Translations under genes and position numbers: made by a program | Assembly: GCA_035713725.1 (NCBI GenBank) | Contig: DASTMZ010000034.1 | Coordinates: 1 to 40,781 of the forward strand | Source of the DNA: DASQPR01 sp035713725 | GTDB taxonomy: Bacteria > Actinomycetota > Actinomycetes > Mycobacteriales > Micromonosporaceae | DNA length: 40,781 bases | Direction: 5' to 3' | Shown here: one piece after another, positions 16,695-22,333 of the stretch | Layout of the letters: each line of letters starts with the position of its first letter | Numbering within the stretch: position 1 is the first letter of the stretch | The notes under the pieces: generated by a model | Databases searched by the model: none | Seen by the model: the letters and a program-made list of their open reading frames with translations, nothing else | What the model was told of the DNA's origin: nothing

Positions 16695-16729
16695 CCAGTG
16701 ACCTGTTCTTGGAGACATGAGGTCACTGG
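16695..16729 (+). terminator. Hairpin downstream of the asparaginase gene
   Basis: ccagtgacct (16695-16704) pairs perfectly with aggtcactgg (16720-16729) over a 15-base loop, 83 bp after the stop. No T tract follows, as is common in actinobacteria. Confidence 0.55.
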
Positions 16730-16764
16730 GCTTCCGATGGGAGCGATCTCGGTGGCGCCGGGCC

Positions 16765-16813
16765 GGCGTGCACACGACGTAGATCAAGCTTGACCGCCGC
16801 GTCGTGGCACGCC
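16765..16813 (-). repeat. Conserved-loop hairpin element, copy 2
   Basis: Arms ggcgtgcacacgacg (16765-16779) and cgtcgtggcacgcc (16800-16813) pair with one bulged A. The loop reads tagatcaagcttgaccgccg. Its right arm is truncated compared with copy 3, ending in ttccg where copy 3 has ggcccc. Confidence 0.85.
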
Positions 16814-16890
16814 TTCCGTTACCACGGCCGCCCTTCGGTACCACGTACACACGAAAGCCTTAGCCACGCGTCGGCCGTGAGCTGCGCAAA

Positions 16891-16957
16891 GCTGGGGCCG
16901 GCGTGCACACGACGTAGATCAAGCTTGACCGCTGCGTCGTGGCACGCCGGCCCCAGC
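16891..16957 (-). repeat. Conserved-loop hairpin element, copy 3
   Basis: Left arm 16891-16914 and right arm 16935-16957 give a 23-bp stem with one bulged A at the same position as copies 2 and 4. It starts 18 bp after the rplI stop on the minus strand, the expected place for the operon terminator. The core is GTAGATCAAGCTTGACCGC. Confidence 0.88.
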
Positions 16958-16974
16958 CCCAGCGCAAGTCGGGG

Positions 16975-17424
16975 TTACTTAGCCGCCACCACCGTCACGT
17001 CGAAGCGTGCCGCGACCTCCGGATGGAGCTTCAGCTGCACCTGATATGTCCCGGTCGACTTGATGTGGCCGGGCAGCTCAAGGCGCCGGCGATCGATGTC
17101 CGGCCCGCCCGAGGACTTCACGGCCGCGGCGATCTCGGTCGGCGTGATCGAGCCGAACAGGCGACCGCCTGACCCGGCGCGTGCCTCGAGTGTGACCTTC
17201 AGCGACTCGAGCTGCTCCTTCACCTCGGTCGCGTGCCCGAGGTCGCGGATCTCCCGCGTGGAGCGTGCTCGCTTGATGAGTGCGACCTGCTTTTCGGCGC
17301 CCTTTGTCCATGCGATCGCGTAGCCCTGCGGCAGCAGGTAATTGCGTCCGTAGCCGGGCTTCACCTCGACGACGTCGCCGGGCGTGCCGAGCTTCGAGAC
17401 TTCCTGAGTGAGGATGACCTTCAT
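16975..17424 (-). CDS. rplI: 50S ribosomal protein bL9
   Basis: A 149-residue protein with the classical L9 layout: the N-terminal RNA-binding domain MKVILTQEVSKLGTPGDVVEVKPGYGRNYLLPQG, a long connecting helix (KQVALIKRARSTREIRDLGHATEVKEQLE), and the C-terminal domain with GSITPTEIAAAV and VQLKLHPEVAARFDVTVV. It binds 23S rRNA and limits frameshifting. Last gene of the rpsF-ssb-rpsR-rplI operon, 14 bp after rpsR, followed by the conserved-loop hairpins. Confidence 0.98.
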   Translation of the reverse strand: MKVILTQEVSKLGTPGDVVEVKPGYGRNYLLPQGYAIAWTKGAEKQVALIKRARSTREIRDLGHATEVKEQLESLKVTLEARAGSGGRLFGSITPTEIAAAVKSSGGPDIDRRRLELPGHIKSTGTYQVQLKLHPEVAARFDVTVVAAK

Positions 17425-17438
17425 CAGCTATCCCCGCC

Positions 17439-17678
17439 TCAACGTGCCGTCGTCGTGTATGGCAGCAGCGCCATTTCGCGCGCGTTCTTCACCGCGCTGG
17501 CGATCTGCCGCTGCTGCTGGGAGGTCACTCCGGTGACCCGGCGGGCACGGATCTTGCCCCGGTCGGAGATGAACTTGCGCAGCAGCGCGACGTCCTTGTA
17601 GTCGATGTAGGCGATCCCCTCTTTGTCGAGTGGGTTCACCTTCTTCTTCGGTTTGCGTAGGGCCGCAGCCTTCGCCAT
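17439..17678 (-). CDS. rpsR: 30S ribosomal protein bS18, zinc-free form
   Basis: A 79-residue S18, which pairs with S6 on the platform of the small subunit. The core IDYKDVALLRKFISDRGKIRARRVTGVTSQQQRQIASAVKNAREMALLPY is standard. Where zinc-binding S18 proteins carry CxxC (typically KKKVCAFC) this one has KKKVNPLD, and the distal Cys (usual GNC) is GVT, so it is a C-minus form that needs no zinc. It sits in the main ribosomal operon between ssb and rplI. I recall near-identical versions in Micromonosporales. Confidence 0.97.
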   Translation of the reverse strand: MAKAAALRKPKKKVNPLDKEGIAYIDYKDVALLRKFISDRGKIRARRVTGVTSQQQRQIASAVKNAREMALLPYTTTAR

Positions 17679-17699
17679 ATCACTAACTCCAAATGTGCT

Positions 17700-18197
17700 T
17701 TAGAACGGTGGCTCGTCGTCAAAGTTGCCCCCACCACCGGAGGATGCTGGCGCCGCGGTCGCCCACGGATCGTCGGATGCGAAACCACCGGACGCGTTGC
17801 CGCCCGAGGCGCCATATCCGCCGCCGCCGGAGCGCGACATCTTCTGCACCTTCGCCGTGGCATAGCGCAGCGAAGGACCGATCTCGTCGACTTCCAGCTC
17901 GATCACCGTGCGCTTCTCGCCCTCCCTCGTCTCGTACGACCGCTGGCGCAGCCGTCCCGAGACGATGACCCGCGAGCCCCGCTGCAGCGACTCGGCGACG
18001 TTTTCGGCCGCCTGACGCCACACCGTGCAGGAGAGGAAGAGCGGATCGCCGTCCTTCCATTCACCGGATGCCTTGTCCAGGAACCGCGGCGTCGACGCGA
18101 CGCGGAACTTGGCGACCGCCGCACCCGAGGGGGTGAAGCGGAGCTCAGGGTCGTCGGTCAGGTTGCCGATGACCGTGATGGTGGTGTCTCCTGCCAT
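17700..18197 (-). CDS. ssb: Single-stranded DNA-binding protein
   Basis: A 165-residue SSB. The OB-fold spans about residues 1-115 (MAGDTTITVIGNLTDDPELRFTPSG, then LSCTVWRQAAENVAESLQRGSRVIVSGRL), followed by a Gly/Ser-rich linker and the acidic tip NFDDEPPF, the universal docking peptide for repair and replication partners. ATG 18197 has GGAG 7 bases upstream. An upstream in-frame ATG at 18278 adds a basic segment with no homology to the family and is rejected. Operon position between rpsF and rpsR is the conserved one. Confidence 0.97.
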   Translation of the reverse strand: MAGDTTITVIGNLTDDPELRFTPSGAAVAKFRVASTPRFLDKASGEWKDGDPLFLSCTVWRQAAENVAESLQRGSRVIVSGRLRQRSYETREGEKRTVIELEVDEIGPSLRYATAKVQKMSRSGGGGYGASGGNASGGFASDDPWATAAPASSGGGGNFDDEPPF

Positions 18198-18353
18198 GGG
18201 TCGCTCCTTGAGAACGGTGCTTCCGCGAAGAAAAGATCTCCTCGAACGCTTCGCATCTATCAGCCGGCACGCTGTCACGTCACTCCGACAGAACGCCGCG
18301 CCGTTGTGGTGATCCGAAAGTGGGAACCGGTGGTGGAAAGCCGGTGCCCGCGG

Positions 18354-18644
18354 CTAGCGGACCTCTGGCCGGATGACCTTGGTGCGCAGCACGGACTCAT
18401 TGAGTCGCAACTGCCGGTCGAGTTCGGCCACCGCCGCAGGCGTCGCCTGCAGGTCGATGACTGCGTAGATGCCTTCGGTTTGTTTCGCGATCTCGTACGC
18501 GAGGCGCCGACGGCCCCACACGTCGAGTTTCTCCACCGAGCCACCCGCGGTGCGGATCACGTTCAGATACGTGTCGAGTGACGGGGCGACGGTGCGCTCC
18601 TCGAGACTCGGGTCGAGGATCACCATGATCTCGTAATGACGCAA
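18354..18644 (-). CDS. rpsF: 30S ribosomal protein bS6
   Basis: A 96-residue S6: RHYEIMVILDPSLEERTV, the GGSVEKLDVWGRRRLAYEIAK block and a C-terminal ESVLRTKVIRPE. It binds the 16S rRNA platform with S18. The start codon is TTG 18644, supported by AGGAGGTGA about 10 bases upstream, an almost perfect anti-Shine-Dalgarno match. First gene of the operon, with a leader of roughly 120 nt. The 156-bp gap to ssb is long for this operon. Confidence 0.97.
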   Translation of the reverse strand: MRHYEIMVILDPSLEERTVAPSLDTYLNVIRTAGGSVEKLDVWGRRRLAYEIAKQTEGIYAVIDLQATPAAVAELDRQLRLNESVLRTKVIRPEVR

Positions 18645-18672
18645 GACTTGCTCACCTCCTCTGGGCTAAGCG

Positions 18673-18718
18673 GCCACGGTCGGTCCGTGGCAGGAGGTCT
18701 GGCGTCGCTCTGGCGACG
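18673..18718 (-). promoter_or_regulatory. Two leader hairpins upstream of rpsF
   Basis: Near the ribosome site, gccacgg (18673-18679) pairs with ccgtggc (18685-18691); on the transcript the 5-base loop reads ACCGA. A second hairpin pairs cgtcgc (18703-18708) with gcgacg (18713-18718). The CCG in the first loop recalls the S6:S18 autoregulatory leader known in other bacteria, but this match is partial. Confidence 0.4.
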
Positions 18719-18770
18719 GGCCGGGACACCGCGGTGCGGCGAGGTCAAGGCGCCGTGCGTGAGCCCGATC

Positions 18771-18800
18771 AGAATACCGGGTCACGCCGGACTGTCCCAA
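18771..18800 (-). promoter_or_regulatory. Probable promoter of the rpsF operon
   Basis: On the minus strand TTGGGA (18795-18800) and TATTCT (18771-18776) are separated by 18 bases. This gives a transcript starting near 18764 with a leader of about 120 nt before the TTG start. Confidence 0.5.
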
Positions 18801-18875
18801 TCGCCGCCTGTCCCGCGCGGTTAATTGACGGGTACGCCGAGCCGGGCGTACGCCGCCGCGGCGCCCGCCAGCGGG

Positions 18876-19655
18876 TTAGGTCAACCGGGGAGTCGAGCGC
18901 TGGGCAACGATGGCACGGAGCGCAGCCACCGTGACACCGCCCACCGAAACAGTCGCGATAAGGGTCAGCAGGCCGCTCGCACCTCGCCCGGAATGTGCCG
19001 CGCTGACCGGGTCGCCGAACGTGACGTACCCAGTGGGTACGGACGCGAGAATGTTGCCCGTACCCTCGTCTGCTCCGTCCGCGACCGGTACCGGCGAACT
19101 GCTCGGTGGCGGCGACGCACCGTGCTTCGCACCACCCGACCCGCCCGACCCGGAGTGCTTGCCTTTGGTCGGCGACGCACCGGCCCCCGGCGCACCGGTG
19201 CTCGGCATCGTCGACGGCGCGCTCGACGCGACGGCCGGCGAGGCGGAAGCGGCTGCGTCGGCGGGCGTGACCTTGACGATCATCGGGATGTGCGTACCCA
19301 CATCGAGCGTGCAGTCCGGCACCATCTCCATGACGATGGTCGCGGGTCCGGTCGTGAACGTCACCGGGATCATCTCGCCGTTGGCCAGGTCAAGGCTCTC
19401 GTGGCTGTCGGTCGACCACAGGGTGGCCGCCACGCCGAGATCGTTGACGAAGTCCACCGTGGCGCCCGCGGCGACCGTCAGGAAATGCTTGTCGGGCGTG
19501 GAAGGGCACGACACCGTCGAACTGGTCATGTCGGGCTGACCGTGGAAGGCCACCGCCTGATCGGCCGCGTGCACGCCGGCGATCAGCCACAACGGGGCCG
19601 CCACGATGCCGCCAGCTACCACCAGCGCGGCGCGACGTCGCAGTGACAGCGTCAT
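18876..19655 (-). CDS. Exported, membrane-anchored cupredoxin-like protein of unknown function
   Basis: A 259-residue protein. An N-terminal signal peptide (LRRRAALVVAGGIVAAPLWLIAG, probable cleavage after VHA) precedes a domain of about 100 residues with two cysteines (SCPST and PDCTL) and a beta-rich pattern (FLTVAAGATVDFVNDL, TFTTGPATIVMEM) reminiscent of cupredoxin-like folds. A Pro/Ser/Gly linker follows, then a C-terminal hydrophobic anchor (GLLTLIATVSVGGVTVAAL) and a short basic tail. No blue-copper ligand set is evident, so metal binding is doubtful. No LPXTG motif. It sits between the rpsF operon and nfo, with no evident functional partner. Confidence 0.75.
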   Translation of the reverse strand: MTLSLRRRAALVVAGGIVAAPLWLIAGVHAADQAVAFHGQPDMTSSTVSCPSTPDKHFLTVAAGATVDFVNDLGVAATLWSTDSHESLDLANGEMIPVTFTTGPATIVMEMVPDCTLDVGTHIPMIVKVTPADAAASASPAVASSAPSTMPSTGAPGAGASPTKGKHSGSGGSGGAKHGASPPPSSSPVPVADGADEGTGNILASVPTGYVTFGDPVSAAHSGRGASGLLTLIATVSVGGVTVAALRAIVAQRSTPRLT

Positions 19656-19861
19656 ATGTCGCTCCCGATCTAGCGGTTAGCCAGACTCCCCAATGGGGCT
19701 AACGACGGGTTCGCGACGCGAGTCACGCGGCAGTACCTGATTGTGTAACGCCCGATTACGCTCTGCGATGTCTCCGTCAAGGGCCGCCCGCTGACCAGTG
19801 CCGCGGTGAACTCGACACTCACCCTCCGTTCGGTGTCATCCCCCCGGCGTACGGTCGAACC

Positions 19862-20656
19862 ATGCGAATTGGTGCTCACGTGCGAATTGGTGCTCACGTA
19901 GACTCCGCCGACCCGATCGCCGAGGCCGCCGCTCGCGACGCCGAGGTCGTCCAGTTCTTCCTGACTGACCCGCAGGGCTATGACACGCCGTCGCCACGCG
20001 CCGACGCGGCGGCGCTACGGGGTGCCTCGGTCGACGTCTACGTGCACGCGCCCTATCTGATCAACGTCGCGACCCTCAACAACCGCATCCGCATCCCGAG
20101 CCGCAAGCTGCTCGCCGCCCACGCCGACATGGCCGCGACGCTCGGCGCCGAGGGCCTGATCGTGCACGGCGGCTTCGTCGGCAAGGGCAACGATCCGGCG
20201 ATCGGCTTCGACAACTGGCGCAAGGTGTTCACCAGTGCGGCCGAGTCGGGTGGCTTCCCGTTGCCGATATTGATCGAGAACACCGCTGGCGGCGACAACG
20301 CCTGCGCCCGCAAGCTCGACGAGATCGCACGGTTGTGGGACGCGGTCGGCGAGTTCGGCGCGGGCTTCTGCCTCGACACGTGCCATGCGCACGCCGGCGG
20401 CGAGGAGCTGGTCGACCTGGTCGAGCGGGTGCGAGCCATCACCGGCCGGATCGACCTCGTCCACGCGAACGACTCGAAGGACACGTTCGACTCCGGCCGC
20501 GACCGACATGAGAATTTCGGGCAGGGCACGATCGATCCCAAGCTCATCGGCGCCGTCGTCGCGGCCGCTGGGGCGCCGGTCGTGGTGGAGACGCCCGGCG
20601 GCGCGAGTGGCCAGCGCTCCGACATCGCCATGCTTCGCGACTATCTAACTGGCTAG
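19862..20656 (+). CDS. nfo: Endonuclease IV (AP endonuclease family 2)
   Basis: A 264-residue TIM-barrel enzyme that cleaves DNA 5' of abasic sites. The trinuclear zinc ligands are visible: HGGFVGKG, IENTAGG, LDTCHAHAGG, HANDSKD, RHENFGQG and VETPGG. The N-terminus reads MRIGAHVRIGAHVDSAD: the first beta strand, normally MRIGAHV, is duplicated by an 18-bp tandem repeat (19863-19880 and 19881-19898). A GTG at 19880 within the second copy would give a product of normal length starting at the second RIGAHV. No clear ribosome site distinguishes them. The 3' end forms an inverted repeat with the next, convergent gene. Confidence 0.95.
   Translation: MRIGAHVRIGAHVDSADPIAEAAARDAEVVQFFLTDPQGYDTPSPRADAAALRGASVDVYVHAPYLINVATLNNRIRIPSRKLLAAHADMAATLGAEGLIVHGGFVGKGNDPAIGFDNWRKVFTSAAESGGFPLPILIENTAGGDNACARKLDEIARLWDAVGEFGAGFCLDTCHAHAGGEELVDLVERVRAITGRIDLVHANDSKDTFDSGRDRHENFGQGTIDPKLIGAVVAAAGAPVVVETPGGASGQRSDIAMLRDYLTG
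19863..19898 (+). repeat. 18-bp tandem duplication at the nfo start
   Basis: tgcgaattggtgctcacg occurs twice head to tail, keeping the reading frame and doubling the peptide RIGAHV. Confidence 0.95.
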
Positions 20657-20726
20657 CGGCCCAGCCGAGCCCCGGACGGCAACGCGGCCGGGTGGCTCGT
20701 GAGTTGCGGTGTCAGCCAGTTGGATA
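20642..20726. terminator. Inverted repeat formed by two convergent gene ends
   Basis: tatctaactggct (20642-20654) pairs with agccagttggata (20714-20726) with one G-T mismatch; an inner ccgg/ccgg and gagcc/ggctc region strengthens the fold. Both arms include a stop codon: nfo ends YLTG-TAG and the facing gene ends YPTG-TGA. It can serve as a bidirectional terminator. Confidence 0.6.
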
Positions 20727-22163
20727 ACTGACGAGTTCGACATCCTCGTCGCGATCTGGCGCCCCGTCGAACACTCCGCCGTCCGGGTCGTCCTCGTACG
20801 TACGCCTCACCACGTCCAACTCCGGACGCAGCACGTCACGCACGATGTAGCCACACATGACGCACACGGTCACCAGGCGAAGCAGCGCGGCGAGGATGAA
20901 CACGCCCTCCGGGAAGATCGGGCGTCCGGACGCGCGCAGCAGTTCACCGGTGAATGCGAAGAAGTAGCAGACCTCCGCCGCCTGCCATGCCAGGAAAGCG
21001 CCCCACCGTGGCCGCGCCAGCACCGCAAGGGGCAGCAGCCACAGCACGTACTGCTGGGACCACACCTTCGAGAAGATGAGGAACGCCGCGACCACCAGGA
21101 ACGCGAGTTGACCGAGCCGCGGCCGGCGCGGTGCCTTGTAGACCAACAGGCCGATCGCCGCGCACGCGACGACAAAGAGTGCATAGCTGACCACGTCGAC
21201 AGCGGTGACGTGTTGCGCCAGGACGGTGACGCCGGGCAAGCCAACGCCCGGACCAAAGACGTGCGGTACGTTCTGCCCGATGTACCAGGACGTACCCCAG
21301 TCGATCGCCCGCGTCGTGTTCAGTCGGAAGAACTGGCTCCAGTTGTGCCAGTAGAGCAGCATGAACGGCAGGTTCACCACGAGCCAGGCGAGCGCCGCCA
21401 CCGCGGTGGCGTAGATTGCGTCGCCGAGGCGTCGCGCCCGCCACCCCAACAACAGCAGCGGCAACAACAGGAATGCCGGCCACAGCTTGGCGGAGGCGCC
21501 AAGTGCGATGAGGATGCCGGCAAAGGTCGGCCGCTGGCGAGACCACGCAAGCAGTGCGCCGATCGCGAACGCCACCGCGAGCAGATCCCAGTTCACCGTC
21601 GCGGTCAATAACAGCGCCGGTGACGCGGCGAACATCGCGGCGTCCCAGGGCCGTCGTCGGCGCAGCATCAACAGCGCGAGGACCGTGGCGACCGCGCAGA
21701 CTCCGAGCGCGACAGCGGTGAGGTTGTAATACCACTCGTACGGATTGTCGGTCGGGTGGTCCTTGACGTACGCGTGCACTGGCAGCCCGATCAGACCCAT
21801 GAACGCGCCGGTGAGCACCGGATATTCGACGGGCGTGTCGACGTACGGGACCTTGCCCTGTCCGAGTCCTTCGCTGTTGTAGAGCGCGACAACGTCGGTG
21901 TAGCAAGCGTGCCGGTACTGACTGAGATTGACCCACTCGCCGGTGTTGCAGTCCGACTTCTCCGCCCAGTGCAGCGTCAGCGCGAGACATGTCAGCGCGA
22001 CGATCAACCTGGCGACCGTCCAGAACCGGCTCGGCGGCCGCACCGCGTGACGCCCAAGTGGGCCGCCGATCGCTTGGGACAGCCCGCGCACGAAGTTGTC
22101 CGAGCGCGATGGCGCGTCAATCGGTGCGTCGACCTTCTCGGCAGCCGGCTCGGTGGTGGTCAC
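20712..22163 (-). CDS. GT87/DUF2029 family membrane glycosyltransferase
   Basis: About 483 residues and some ten transmembrane segments. The first periplasmic loop contains YTDVVALYNSEGLGQGKVPYVDTPVEYPVLTGAFMGL, with the acidic residues characteristic of GT-C fold mannosyltransferases that use polyprenol-phosphate sugars. Later helices include WDLLAVAFAIGALLAWSR, ASAKLWPAFLLLPLLLL and FSKVWSQQYVLWLLPL, typical of the family. Start GTG 22163 has AGGA 7 bases upstream. It follows the penicillin-binding protein gene on the same strand but is separated from it by a candidate terminator, so co-transcription is uncertain. The sugar acceptor is unknown. Confidence 0.85.
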   Translation of the reverse strand: MTTTEPAAEKVDAPIDAPSRSDNFVRGLSQAIGGPLGRHAVRPPSRFWTVARLIVALTCLALTLHWAEKSDCNTGEWVNLSQYRHACYTDVVALYNSEGLGQGKVPYVDTPVEYPVLTGAFMGLIGLPVHAYVKDHPTDNPYEWYYNLTAVALGVCAVATVLALLMLRRRRPWDAAMFAASPALLLTATVNWDLLAVAFAIGALLAWSRQRPTFAGILIALGASAKLWPAFLLLPLLLLGWRARRLGDAIYATAVAALAWLVVNLPFMLLYWHNWSQFFRLNTTRAIDWGTSWYIGQNVPHVFGPGVGLPGVTVLAQHVTAVDVVSYALFVVACAAIGLLVYKAPRRPRLGQLAFLVVAAFLIFSKVWSQQYVLWLLPLAVLARPRWGAFLAWQAAEVCYFFAFTGELLRASGRPIFPEGVFILAALLRLVTVCVMCGYIVRDVLRPELDVVRRTYEDDPDGGVFDGAPDRDEDVELVSYPTG

Positions 22164-22246
22164 CGGTACATCCTGCCCTGCGCATCGATGCGCTCCCAAC
22201 CCGACCGTCGCATGAGACTGCGCGGCCCTGCTGCGGTGTTACGCAG

Positions 22247-22291
22247 GCACGCGCGGCGTGGACGGACGGAACCGTCACATGCCGCGCGTGC
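22247..22291 (-). terminator. Hairpin after the penicillin-binding protein gene
   Basis: gcacgcgcggc (22247-22257) and gccgcgcgtgc (22281-22291) are perfect 11-bp arms around a 23-base loop. It starts 43 bp beyond the PBP stop and lies upstream of the next gene. Confidence 0.6.
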
Positions 22292-22333
22292 GTAGGCCTG
22301 TCCTGCTCAACCCAGGGCTGACCAGGCGATCGG

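Larger units (their letters stand above)
16613..16974. other. Convergent non-coding region with three hairpins
   Basis: This 362-bp gap between the asparaginase and rplI stops contains a perfect 10-bp hairpin (16695-16729) and two copies of the conserved-loop element (16765-16813, 16891-16957). Nothing resembling a gene was seen between them. Confidence 0.75.

Noticed and set aside
20709..21611. Plus-strand frame over the GT87-like gene
   Set aside because: It is a shadow with charged, repetitive composition and no motif.
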